14,035 nt of DNA from Stenocarpella maydis. Lineage: Eukaryota; Ascomycota; Sordariomycetes; Diaporthales; Diaporthaceae. Of this stretch, positions 1 through 9,150 are shown one piece after another. The notes beneath the pieces were generated by a model that saw nothing but the letters and a program-made list of their open reading frames with translations, ran no database searches and had not been told where the DNA came from. The first letter of the stretch is position 1; each line of letters begins with the position of its first letter. The translations under genes were made by a program, and so were the position numbers. Location of the stretch: assembly GCA_002270565.1 (NCBI GenBank), contig NQMI01000113.1, forward strand, positions 1 to 14,035, read 5' to 3'.

Positions 1-310
1 TTAAATAAAATATAGTTATAATAATTTATAGAAATAAAAATAAATATCAAGTAAAATTAATAAGTTAATTAAATAATACTTTTATAACTTTAAATTTAAT
101 ATCTTAAAGAATTATTAAAATATTAAAAGACAAATATATTCATAAATTTACTTTCCTTCCTCTATTTAAATACATTTAATTTGTTATATTTATATCTTTA
201 TATTAAGTTTATATTTTTTTAAGTCATATTTATTATATTTATTATCCATTTTCTATTTCTATACTTAAAGATTAAAAACAGTATTAAAATTATATAAAGC
301 TAGTTTAAAT

Positions 311-490
311 AAATATATATATATATTTATATATTTATATACTTGTATATCTGTATACTTATATACTTATATACTTATATACTTATATACTTGAGTATAC
401 AAGTATATAGATATACAAGTATATAAGGCCGGCCTGAGTAAATATTTGTATACTTGTATACTCAGTTATACATTTGTATACTTGAGTGTT
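311..490. repeat. 8-bp minisatellite with overlapping inverted repeats
   Basis: An ACTTATAT unit repeats about four and a half times at 357-392. Around it lie two inverted repeats: TATATACTTGTATATCT at 336-352 is the exact reverse complement of 409-425, and GAGTATACAAGTATA at 393-407 is the exact reverse complement of 449-463. The palindrome GGCCGGCC (427-434) lies near the centre of the second pair and is almost the only GC-rich octamer for hundreds of bases. The single strand could fold into alternative hairpins or a cruciform. Function is unknown. Confidence 0.7.
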
Positions 491-1540
491 AGAACTCTGT
501 ACATTTTACTAATATAGATATTATAATATTTAATAGCTATAATATATAAAAGGTATATAATAATATATTAATAAAGATAATATTATTACCATTATAATAT
601 TACTTAAACTTTACTGTCTTATAACTTTAATCTCTTTTTAAGCGAAGTATTTTATACTTACTCTTAATATCTATATATATATATAAATATACTTATCACA
701 GTATTTAGCTTTTTATATTAATTAAAATATATAACAATTATGGTTGAGGTTATTCAGCTTATTATATAATTAATCTTGTTAACATCATAGAGATTATTCC
801 TTAGGATCTTATAATTATTATTACATTATAAAATAATTAAGATAATACGTAATAATGTCTAAATCTTTATAACTAACTCTTTAATAATTATGTAACCATT
901 TAAGTATAATTTTAATCTTAATTAAATATTAATGAAATATTATATCTAATATCTATTAAAAAGCTTAATATTATATAATATTAATAAAAGGTTAACTATA
1001 TCTTTTATATCTTTATATTACATTAGAAATTATTAAATATCTTAATTAATAATATATATAAAGTATTTACGTTTTAATTAAATTAAGTTTATATATCTTC
1101 AAATTTAAAATATTATAACCATATTATTATATTACCACATATTATAGTATAGTTTAATAAATATGGAAGATCTCAATTATTATAGTTATGCTTCTAAGTT
1201 TTATATTTTTTGTTCTAACTTTCTAAATAGCTTAAATAAATAATAGTAATTTACCGTATTAAAATATAAAATACGTATTATTATTGTTAAATTCGAATGT
1301 CTTAAAGAGTTAATAAAGTAAAGAACTATAATAATAATGTAAAATTTAAAGATATAACCAGCACTAGAAAGAGCTGTCTTATATAAACCTTAATACTTTC
1401 TAGCCCTACTATATCTACCCTAATACCGCTAAGTTTCTAGAATTAATCAAAAATAAGAAACTAAGTATAGTTAGCACTAATTAGCACTAATTCTAATTAA
1501 ATATGCAGCCTTAAGGGGGTGTTAAGGCAGTAAAACCGTA

Positions 1541-1600
1541 ATGAATTTACTTTACACTAGCTATTTCCTAGTCCTGGCTACTTGTTAATATCCTATATTA
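1541..1600 (+). repeat. dispersed direct repeat, copy A
   Basis: A 60-base segment beginning ATGAATTTACT and ending CTATATTA matches 2771-2830 in the same orientation, at roughly 75% identity by eye and with the same overall length. Upstream is AAGGGGGTGTTAAGG (from about 1513), which resembles a polypurine tract next to an LTR start (TGTTA). The segment could therefore be part of a decayed LTR element, but I see no domains to confirm this. Confidence 0.5.
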
Positions 1601-2770
1601 CTAATTATAATAATTATTCATTAAATAATAAAAGATATATAAAGAATGATAAATACGTTTTAATCTTTTATAAGAAAAGTAAATTTATATTTTTAAGGGT
1701 ATTAATATAATGCTTATTAAATATTAAAAGTCTGAAATAATTTAAATATAGCTTAGGGAAGAACTCCAGAATAAAATTCTTAAATAATAATTAAAAAAGC
1801 AAAAAGAAAGTTATCAGCTAAGAAACTTAACACTAATATTAAATAAAGTCTAAAATAAACTAACCCGATAATATTATAATAATTATAATAAAACTAAATA
1901 TAATATGAAACTGTATAAAAAAGATAAAAAAAAATTTAATTAATTACATTATAGGAAAATAAGCTCAATTACTACTAATCAACATAAGTATATATTTATT
2001 AATAATTGATATTAAAGTTAGATCTTAACATTAAATTTAAGACTAATTAATTAAGATATGAATAATTTATTGATTTAAGCTTTCTTTAATTAATTATATT
2101 ATGAAGTTTAATTTCTTAATTCTCTCTAAAATAGCTCGTTTACATTAATGTTCATAGTAATCAAGATGTTTATAGGGGGTATATAAATAATAGTATATTA
2201 GATCAATGTTTAAGTAATTCGGTGTAGTGTTCTTTAGAAGCTGATATTATGCTTATAAAGTATTGAGAGGACTTAATTGAGCATTAAAGTTTATTTGAAC
2301 GAAAGTACTTCACATTAAGAAACCTTGTGTTAATTAAAAGATAAAAGGGGAAGTGATTAATTAGTAAAATACCTAGTAATAATAAGGATTTAGTTTATAG
2401 TAAACTACTAAAAAGTATAAATAATAATGTTTATAAAACAGTATAATATAAGAACCTTATAAAGGAATATAAGTCAGTTTAATAAGCTAAATTTTGAGTG
2501 AATAATAATAAATATGTTAAGTAGTATTAAATGGTAAAATAAATATAATATATAGTTTATAATAGATTAAGATTTAGAGTGAAGTTAGTATTCTATTTAG
2601 TATAAGGTTCTATTTTCTTTGCTAAGTTACTCTCTTTAGATTTATACTATACTTATATCAAATGCTTTAAATTTAAATATTAGTCGGATTTAAGGATTGA
2701 GTATCATTAGTACTAAATAGAATAATCTTATTACCTAACCTTAGCCCTAGCAATACTAGTAGCTAAAGTT

Positions 2771-2830
2771 ATGAATTTACTGAAAACTAGATTACTTCCT
2801 TAGTCCTAGATACTTCCTGTACCTATATTA
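2771..2830 (+). repeat. dispersed direct repeat, copy B
   Basis: Second copy of the 60-base repeat also found at 1541-1600, about 1.23 kb away in the same orientation. Just upstream, at 2742-2757, the 16-mer TAGCCCTAGCAATACT is shared exactly with the minus-strand copia LTR (8822-8837), and similarity extends a few bases further. This suggests that transposon-derived fragments are mixed into the AT-rich block. Confidence 0.45.
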
Positions 2831-3182
2831 ACGTTGTATATTATAATATAAGACTACCTATATATATATAAAATGTTAAGACGCTATTATATGTATATGT
2901 AAATTTGTTATTAATATAATTATAGTTTTCATGTAAAAGGGCAATATGGTTTAAAAGATTTATTTGTATTTAATTTTACAGACTTAGATATATATAGTAA
3001 GTGATAATTAATTTGGGATTTATTTTTATTTTGGATTAACATTTATTATTTCTATTAAGCCGAAAGAATTGATATTTTAAGGAAATTAAGTAAGGTTTTC
3101 ACTTGTTAAAATTTAACATACTAATTATTTTCAGGTGTTTTAAATCTTTATAAAAAGTAATATTTACCATTAATATTAAATA

Positions 3183-3660
3183 AAACGAATTTAGAATTAA
3201 GTATATAAAGTTGAAGGAAATTAGATAAACAAGGCTTTGTTCACAAATTATAAGATATTAAATCTAAGATTGAGAAAATAAAGTTTAAATATAAAAATAG
3301 CTTAATTATAAAATCAAATACATGAAGTCTTAAAGGATAAAACGAATGAAATTAAAATAAATAAATTATTAAAAGATGAAGGACTGATCTAAGTTCAAGA
3401 TTAAACAAATAAAGTTTTAAAAAATAACAAACATTCTAGTTTTAAGATTAAGTCAATAAAGGTTTAAAATAAAAAACAGTAAAATTCTACAAAGTAAGTA
3501 GATAAAGTATATAAATTTAACTAATTGATATTTTATAAATAAATAAACAGTCTAATTATAAGACTAACTAAATCAGGATCAAAGAATTAAGTATATAAAG
3601 TTCAAAAACGTTATAGAAAGAGTAAAATAATATAATTAAATAAATAAAGTTTAAAAATAC
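3183..3660. repeat. A-rich degenerate repeat tract
   Basis: The plus strand is strongly A-rich and repeats variants of AATAAAGTTTAAA and AATTAAGTATATAAAGTT (for example near 3197 and 3585) at irregular spacing. The units are too diverged to define a clean period. The tract looks like old tandem or scattered repeats eroded by mutation. No coding potential is visible. Confidence 0.4.
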
Positions 3661-3678
3661 CATTAGTGTTCCTAAGAC

Positions 3679-3690
3679 CTAGGGTTAGGG
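3679..3690 (+). repeat. interstitial telomere-like motif CTAGGGTTAGGG
   Basis: This 12-mer contains the common fungal telomere unit TTAGGG with a partial second unit. It lies where the plus strand changes from A-rich to T-rich. The identical 12-mer occurs at 7670-7681. With fewer than two full units it is not a telomere; it may be a scar or a chance match. Confidence 0.35.
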
Positions 3691-3975
3691 ATTATATTAA
3701 ATAGTTTCTTAGTCTTTTATAGTTTTTTAGTTCTTTATTTTCATAGTTTATATATATATTTAGTTCCAAAACGTTTGAGTCTATTAAGTTACTAATTCAT
3801 GAAGTTTATAGCCTTTTGAATTTTCAGCTTTTTAATTAACTAATATCTTAATTAATTAGGTTATTAGTTTGTTAATTTAATAGTTTATTTATTTTCTTAA
3901 TTCTCCAAACTTTAGTATTTCAATCTTTCATTTCTTTCAAGATTTATTGTGTTAAGTTTTTAACCATTTAATGTG

Positions 3976-4230
3976 TTTATTAATTTATTAATTTATTAAT
4001 ATATTAATTTATTTATTCATTTCTCTATTTATTTATTTATTTATTTACTTATTTATTTATTTATTTTTTATTATTTATTTATTTATTTATTTTTTTATTT
4101 ATTTATTTATTTATTTATTATTTATTGATTTATTATTATTTTATTTATTTTATTGTATTTTTTTTATTTATTTATTTATTTATTTATTTATTAGTTAGTT
4201 AGTTTATTTATTATTATTTATTTATTTATT
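3976..4230 (+). repeat. TTTA/TTTAT microsatellite
   Basis: The tract starts with TAATTTAT-type octamers and becomes long interrupted runs of TTTA (ATTT) with TTATT and poly-T interruptions. It is simple-sequence DNA without coding potential. It forms the end of a T-rich stretch that begins near 3700. Confidence 0.9.
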
Positions 4231-4845
4231 AAGACTTACAAGGAATAAATATGAATATGTTTGTTATGGTTGGAATCAGGAGAAATTTTTTGAATATTAA
4301 CAATACATTGGTAATGAATGTTAAAAAAAGCATGATTAAGGTCTTCTATATATTCTAAAGTATTCAATATATAAATTATAATAATAACTATGAGTCTTAT
4401 TTTTTATAGAGAATTATTAAGCTATATATATATATATTATCTCTTTCTATGGTTATGTATAATATGTAATATTACTTAAAATTATAGGTATTATAATAGT
4501 TTTATTTTATTTTAGTTAGTTAATTTATAAATATATTTTAAAAATATTAAATGATATTTAATTAGGTATAAAAAACTAAGAAAGATTCTTTATAAAATAA
4601 AAATTTTAATATTAATTATAAAATAATTAATTAATAAAATTAATTAAAATAAGTTTAGCATTATTTAAAGTTAAAATATTTTATTACTTTTTATGATTCT
4701 TTTATAATTATTTATTCTTAATTTACCTTTTAGTTAGTTTTATGAGTATTAAAATTGTATCATATCCCTGTCTAAATAAGTTATAAATATATTAGGTCTA
4801 TCTACTTAGCAGGACTGATTTGTTAGTGATTGCATATAAAGAACA

Positions 4846-5497
4846 TTAGTTTGTAGCGAGCCTGTTTAGTAACGGCTTAGGATACCCTAGATTTGGGGCC
4901 ACGCATATGATTAACCTCCCAGGGCCGATATTCGCCAAAACGTAATAAGGCTTAGAGCAATATGGCTCCGCCAAGGTCTCCACTCACACCGCCACGTTAC
5001 CTCCGCCAAAAGCTTATTTTGCCTCAACCCATGCATGGAATCCTGGCCTGCGGCTGACACTTTTATTCCTAGATCTCCGCCGTGGTTTTAATCAGTCCCG
5101 CGGCTACCTGCGCCAATGAGACATGTTGCTGAGAAATTGCTACAAAAGTTACCGTTTTTCGGATGTGGGGGAGGCTAGGAGAGGCGGGGGGGAGTTGTTC
5201 GGTGGGTCAAACAATGAAAGCCCGTCGGATTTGTATTGTAGACCGCCCATTCACGACCGCCTGTGGATCGGTGATTGCTGGCTATCATTCTGTGTCCATG
5301 ACACGAGTTCGAATTCGGCTGCGAGTCAAGACGGCGGAAAGAAACTCCAAGAAAGGATGCGTCGAGCTCTCCAGGTAAGCGGGGCTGTACAGCTTCGCTA
5401 TGGCAAGTGTCAAGAGGATCCTATCAGATCGACGCGTGGAAGGGTCTTTGATAAAATAGACTTATGTTTATTGTAGAGACCACATAATCCATAGAAA
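4846..5497 (+). promoter_or_regulatory. gene-island upstream region, no gene supported
   Basis: Composition becomes normal here and stays so through the dioxygenase gene. The stretch has no recognisable gene. A 117-codon frame at 5123-5476 has no familiar motif, is not followed by another exon I can join, and overlaps a second unrelated short frame, so I treat it as chance. The region most likely holds the distal promoter of the downstream gene. A CCAAT box lies at 5113-5117, about 490 bases before the start codon. Confidence 0.5.
4933..5116 (+). promoter_or_regulatory. cluster of CGCC(A) elements
   Basis: Six CGCC cores occur in about 185 bases: 4933 (TTCGCCAAAA), 4969 (CTCCGCCAAGG), 4990 (ACCGCCACG), 5004 (CTCCGCCAAAA), 5078 (CTCCGCCGTGG) and 5111 (TGCGCCAATG). 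All are on the plus strand and most are followed by A or AA. Repeated same-strand cores in a promoter-sized interval about 500-680 bases before the start codon suggest binding sites for one regulator. I cannot name the factor. Confidence 0.35.
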
Positions 5498-5578
5498 ATG
5501 TATATATCAGACATTCCATCCTCATCATTGATCTTTGACAGCAAGATCATCTCCAAAGCACAGTACACTCGTAAATAA
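5498..5578 (+). CDS. possible 26-codon upstream ORF
   Basis: An ATG with A at -3 opens a 26-residue frame that ends in TAA 30 bases before the dioxygenase start codon. If the mRNA begins upstream of 5498 this would be a uORF able to limit translation of the main frame. Against this, a TATA-like TATATAT at 5501-5507 lies inside it; if that is the real TATA box, transcription starts downstream and the uORF is not in the mRNA. The peptide resembles nothing I know. Confidence 0.2.
   Translation: MYISDIPSSSLIFDSKIISKAQYTRK
5501..5507 (+). promoter_or_regulatory. TATA-like element of the dioxygenase gene
   Basis: TATATAT lies about 105 bases before the ATG, a plausible distance for a fungal core promoter with a short 5' leader. 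It is called from sequence and position only. Confidence 0.3.
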
Positions 5579-5608
5579 TAACTTCAAGACATATTCCAAT
5601 CCACCAAA

Positions 5609-6755
5609 ATGGGCTCCGTTGAGACAGCACCTATCTCGGTTTTCGACCCTTCGGAAGCCATGAGGAAGTTCACAACTTCTTTCCCGGCTCCGCTAAAATA
5701 TGGGGGTTCCCTCGATGACTGGAAATATGAGGACCTTACCCGCACTATTGGGAGGGTCTATCCTGAAGTCGACTTGGCTGAGGTACTTGCCTCTCCCAAG
5801 GCTGACGTTTTGCTGAGAGACCTTGCTATCCTTGGTGAGTAGACATCAAATCTAAATATCTCAGCATGACGGCGTCTAACAACACGGTAATATAGTCGCC
5901 GAGCGTGGGGTGATAGTTTTCAAGAACCAAAAGAACCTCACACCCGAGCAGCAGAAGTACTTCACCAACCGTCTCGGCGAGCTCACTGGCAAGCCCAAGG
6001 ATTCGGGTGTCCACATCCACCCCATCAACCACACGACCGCCAAAGATGGCACCGTTGACAAGGAGATTTCCACCATTGCGCGGAACCCAAAGAACATGCT
6101 GTCCAAGCAGACTGGCGTGGTAGGCGGAAAGTCGTCCATCAAGAAGCAGAGCGTGGCCGACGGGTGGCACTCTGATATTGCCTTTGAGCGCGTCGCCTCG
6201 GACTACACCACGCTCAAGATGGGAGTGCGCCCCCCGACCGGAGGCGACACCGTCTTTGCCAGCGGCTACGAGATCTACGATCGCCTGTCGCCGCCCTTCC
6301 GCGCCTGGCTCGAGACCCTGACGGGCCGCTTCTCGCCCGTCGGTTACGAGCCCGACCCGGCCGTCGCCGACAACTACAGCTTCCCTCGCGGCCACCCGCT
6401 CAACATCGACCAGTCCCTCACCGCGGAGCACCCTATGATCCGCACCAACCCCGTCACGGGCTGGAAGTGCGTCTTTGGCGTCGGACACCACCTCCAGGAG
6501 GTCAACGGCCTCGCCCCTGCCGAGAGCAAGTGGATCGAGACGTTCCTGTCTGATATGATCACCAACAACCACGACCTGCAGTGCCGTGTCAAGTGGGATG
6601 TGGATGACCTGGCTGTGTTTGACAACCGGTCCTTGTCTCACACCGCCACGTACGACTACACCGAGGCTCGTGTCTGCTACAGGGTCGTGGCAGTTGGTGA
6701 GCCACCTGCGCTGGACCCCAGGTCGGTCTCCCGCAGCGATGCCCTCGATCTTTAA
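5609..6755 (+). CDS. TauD/TfdA-family Fe(II)/2-oxoglutarate dioxygenase (spliced)
   Basis: Two exons, 5609-5834 and 5896-6755, encode 361 residues, close to the usual length of fungal TauD-like proteins. The family oxidises a substrate with O2 and 2-oxoglutarate, releasing succinate and CO2; members act on taurine and other sulfonates, aryloxyalkanoates or other small acids, so the substrate here is unknown. Iron ligands fit H167 and D169 (in WHSDIAFE) and H324 (in DNRSLSHTATYDY). T194 and R334 fit the 2-oxoglutarate contacts, and R338 the substrate arginine of E. coli TauD: the spacings H-T 27, H-H 157 and H-R 10/14 nearly match TauD (27, 156, 11/15). The start has a good context (AAAATGG). 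No signal peptide or membrane segment is seen, so it is probably cytosolic. Exon 2 is GC-rich, unlike the flanking repeats. All key residues are present and the gene looks functional. No pathway neighbours lie in the window. Confidence 0.92.
5835..5895 (+). other. 61-bp phase-1 spliceosomal intron
   Basis: The donor is GTGAGT at 5835-5840, the branch-like CTAAC is at 5876-5880 and the acceptor is TAG ending at 5895. Removing it joins ...DLAIL to VAERGVIVFK..., the conserved strand at the start of the TauD fold. Reading through instead meets a stop at once (exon 1 frame ends at 5842). The length and branch-to-acceptor distance (15 bases) are typical of filamentous fungi. Confidence 0.92.
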
Positions 6756-6897
6756 ATAACGCCCAGGAGTGACCAGATCAGAGGTGTCGAGCGTATAGAT
6801 TGGGTCCTTTTTTCCTATTTCTATTTCGCAGAAATATATCAATCCAGTGGTTCAGGTGGAGGATACTTAGCATGTGGCGCTTGCAAATGATGTCGAA

Positions 6898-6903
6898 AAT
6901 AAA
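6898..6903 (+). terminator. polyadenylation signal AATAAA
   Basis: AATAAA lies 143 bases after the dioxygenase stop codon, a reasonable 3' UTR length. Fungal genes often lack a strict signal, so the actual cleavage site is uncertain. Confidence 0.45.
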
Positions 6904-7430
6904 TATCAAGATTACGCTTTTATCCAGGATTTGAAGACTGCGTGACGTAGCCCGCCTAAAACTTTCATGCTATAACATTATGTAGGAAAAGACAGATCAA
7001 TCTAACTTGAAACTCTTCTATCTTACAACAATACTCTCAGACGGACTTTATCGGGTTGTTTCGTAGAGACCGCTTGTCTGTTTGCTTTTGCCGGTCAAGT
7101 GAAGAGACCTGAGAAGAAATCGATGGGAAACTATGAGACCCAGCGGCAGGCCGTGATCTCTAGCTTTACTTTTGAAAACTGATAAATGATTATCTGTATA
7201 ATTTCATCTGGTTTACACGACCGGGTATGATTTGAAGGACCACCGCTTTTTCCACGCCTTCCTTCTCATGAAGGACGACCTGCAGCTCTTCTTCTTTTGA
7301 AAAAAAAAAAAAAGGAAAAAGGGAGGGGGTATTGTGATCATATTATAAACCTTCTCCTCATGATATTTAGCATTAAAGACACGAGTTCAATTGGTCTTGC
7401 TATGGCCGCAGCCTAGCCATTTTATTGGAA
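6904..7430. other. intergenic, normal composition, no gene seen
   Basis: There is no convincing ORF, RNA gene or repeat domain. The only notable item is a purine tract at 7299-7329 with 14 consecutive A followed by A/G-rich sequence. It resembles simple sequence or a retroposon tail, but no body of a LINE or SINE can be recognised before it. Confidence 0.5.
7299..7329 (+). repeat. poly-A/purine tract
   Basis: Starting with G, 14 A residues (7300-7313) are followed by GGAAAAAGGGAGGGGG. It is an uninterrupted purine run of about 31 bases. The cause is unclear: simple-sequence slippage, or the polyadenylated end of an old retroposed copy without a recognisable body. Confidence 0.6.
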
Positions 7431-8549
7431 TATGCGCCCCAATATTAGGAATTAGGCGGTTAACCTGACCGTAAAAGGGGTCGACGGCGTGCCTTAATCC
7501 AAGACTCAGGCCATTTGTTACATATATCGCCAGCGGCTGCTAGCCATCCTATTAGTGTTATGAACCTGCATCCATCAGCTAATAACTACCGCAGAAGACA
7601 ACCCCAGACGGCTATATTGGAAACCCAGAAGCATTTCCCCACCCGAGCCAATAGTAATGCCTCAGACAGCTAGGGTTAGGGTCATGGACCCACTAACCAG
7701 GTTAAATTAATAAAACCAATAAGCAGTCAAGTTAATTATAAGGCTAAACAGCATAAGTTAATAAATAGTTCATATAGTCCATTACTAAAGTGTAATGATC
7801 AGAGGGCTTCCAAGTTCATTAAACCTAAGAAGATCAAGGGTTTATATTCGGAATATATTATTAGGCGGTTGTTAAGCAATATTATTAGTTAATAATAATT
7901 ACTAGCTATAAGGCTATCTAATGCTAGGATTAAATACTTAGATTAACGACTGAAGAGTCTGTTTTATAAAAGCTATCTACTATAGTGATAACTATATCTC
8001 ATATATATATTCCAACTCTTTAGTAGCTTATAGGCTTGTATTCTAAGCCATCAATCCATAATACAAGGCTTAATACCTTATCCTGCAAGCGGGCTCGCAT
8101 AGCTTGCAATTAAGCATTGCAATCTAGATCCTAACCCTTAGTACGGCTGGTTGTTACTAGCCCATTAGGTATTTGGCTAGCTTAGGGATTACCCCGCTAA
8201 GGTCCAGGGTGCTTTTTATAGTAGTTAGCTGCTAACACCGGGTGGTTTATACTACTATCTCCCTCCTTATATCCTTTATCCTTAAAGGTGTTCTGTAAGT
8301 AATTTTCCATTTATTATGTTTTTCATTTATGCCTTTCTAATCCATTATATCATCCAGAATCAGAGATTCTCGGGTCTCTAAGTTATCCTATTATTCCAAA
8401 AAGCTTAAACAACGTGATTTCCTGTTATTCGCTATTCTATAGGATGCTATCATAATGCATCCTTATTCTTCTTATATAGCGCAGGGCATCAAGTCTTATG
8501 AGGTTTTAGAGAGGGTTTCCAATTATTATAGCGAGTGCATCTAGTAGTC
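7431..8549. other. RIP-like intergenic block, no coding recognised
   Basis: From about 7430, and clearly after 7680, TpA-rich sequence with frequent CTAT and TTA steps replaces the gene-island composition. I find no conserved domain on either strand. The 11-mer ATTAGGCGGTT is repeated at 7451-7461 and 7860-7870. A segment with TGTTA...TAACA ends (7870-8237) resembles a solo LTR, but its flanks do not form a target duplication, so I do not call it. Confidence 0.45.
7670..7681 (+). repeat. interstitial telomere-like motif CTAGGGTTAGGG
   Basis: Identical to the 12-mer at 3679-3690, here on the other side of the gene island and near the point where composition shifts toward the transposon-rich block. 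It has fewer than two full TTAGGG units. Confidence 0.35.
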
Positions 8550-8696
8550 TGAGAATTTGTGCTATAAAATAGCATTCAGTTCAGCGTGTGTGTATTTCGG
8601 CAGGGTCGCAGTATGGTGCTCTGAGGCGAATTGGGACGATTGACAATGGTCTGGACAACTTTGTATTGAATTAAGTTGGGCTTCTGTAAGCCCTCC

Positions 8697-8703
8697 TTAT
8701 ATA
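8697..8703 (-). promoter_or_regulatory. LTR TATA box (minus strand)
   Basis: TATATAA lies within GGGTATATAAGG on the minus strand, at the same place as in the other LTR copy. Its preservation with the surrounding CG-rich sequence suggests it is the retrotransposon core promoter, marking the U3/R side of the LTR. Confidence 0.55.
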
Positions 8704-9034
8704 CCCTCCGACGTCGTCTCACCCCTGGGCACGCTGCGGTAGGCTCTGGTGCAAATTTGCAAATGCCGGAAAATTCGCCCTTCCAACACACCATCTTTGG
8801 TTCCAAGCAACTAGCCAACCATAGCCCTAGCAATACTCAAATTAAGTATATATAAACTTTAGAAATAAAGCTATCTAATGAACCAAGTTATATACTTTTT
8901 GGATAGGAAATAGGGGTAATGTAGAGGTCTAAATTGAGGTATAAATATAGACCAAAATAATCGACTTATGGCTACCAAACTTATCTTGCATCGCGCACGC
9001 AATGGGCGTACTTAGCGAAAATCACCTGACTCGC

Positions 9035-9106
9035 AAGTCTAGAGTAACTCCTTGCAAGAAGTCTAGGGTAACTGCTTGCACGAAGTCTAGGGTAACTCCT
9101 TACACG
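9035..9106 (-). repeat. three 24-bp tandem units in the LTR
   Basis: Units at 9035-9058, 9059-9082 and 9083-9106 share AAGTCTAG[AG]GTAACT (plus strand), differing at one to a few positions, and are followed by a shorter degenerate fourth unit. The LTR at 12331 has only one unit. The array lies in the LTR 5' part, where U3 enhancer repeats are common, so copy number may affect promoter strength; that is inference. Confidence 0.8.
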
Positions 9107-9142
9107 AAGTACCAACGCCCTGCTAAGCGGTTCCATTTAACA

Positions 9143-9150
9143 CCCCTTCT
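9143..9150 (-). other. copia polypurine tract
   Basis: AGAAGGGG on the minus strand immediately precedes the LTR start TGTTAAA. This is the expected position of the plus-strand primer for LTR retrotransposon reverse transcription, and it fixes the LTR boundary and the orientation of the element. Confidence 0.7.

Larger units (their letters stand above)
1..4845. other. AT-rich, gene-free RIP-like block
   Basis: Nearly all of this stretch is A and T, with TpA steps very frequent and C/G mostly isolated. All frames are closed by dense TAA/TAG codons and I recognise no coding sequence, RNA gene or transposon domain. Slightly less AT-rich islands at about 1360-1600 and 2690-2860 are probably older repeat remnants. 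Composition changes sharply at about 4846, where normal mixed sequence starts. The pattern fits an AT-rich isochore made by RIP of transposons, as known in many Pezizomycotina. That origin is an inference, because no source element can be read here. Confidence 0.75.
8550..9142 (-). mobile_element. 3' LTR of Ty1/copia element
   Basis: On the minus strand the LTR starts TGTTAAATGGAACC at 9142, directly after the purine tract AGAAGGGG (9143-9150), and ends at about 8550 in CTCA. It matches the plus-strand LTR at 12331-12856 over its whole length. It lies just after the RNase H region of the minus-strand copia pol, so it is the element's 3' LTR. It is about 68 bases longer than the other copy because of extra 24-bp tandem units near its 5' end. 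The half distal to about 8830 is almost identical to the other copy, while the U3-proximal half is much more diverged. An 85-codon frame inside (8576-8833) is not a gene: it is LTR sequence that includes the TATA region. Confidence 0.88.

Noticed and set aside
3976..4230. Regular array that might suggest CRISPR-like repeats
   Set aside because: It is a simple TTTA microsatellite without distinct spacers, in a eukaryotic context.
5298..5315. tRNA B-box-like GAGTTCGAATTC, with a similar site near 7380
   Set aside because: The flanking bases do not form a T-stem and no A-box or acceptor stem is found at the right distance.
5123..5476. 117-codon plus-strand frame upstream of the gene
   Set aside because: No known motif and an overlapping second frame. 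A donor-like GGTAAG near 5376 gives no join to exon 1 that I could support.
5826..6842. 338-codon minus-strand frame opposite the dioxygenase gene
   Set aside because: It is the antisense shadow of GC-rich codons in a gene with clear motifs and splice sites; its translation has no recognisable domain.
7870..8237. Possible solo LTR with TGTTA...TAACA ends
   Set aside because: The flanking 5-mers differ (GCGGT and CCGGG), no second copy is present and there is no promoter-like core.
8576..8833. 85-codon frame (minus) and its 100-codon relative at 12527-12829
   Set aside because: Both lie wholly in copia LTRs and span the TATA box; similarity between them reflects LTR homology, not protein conservation.
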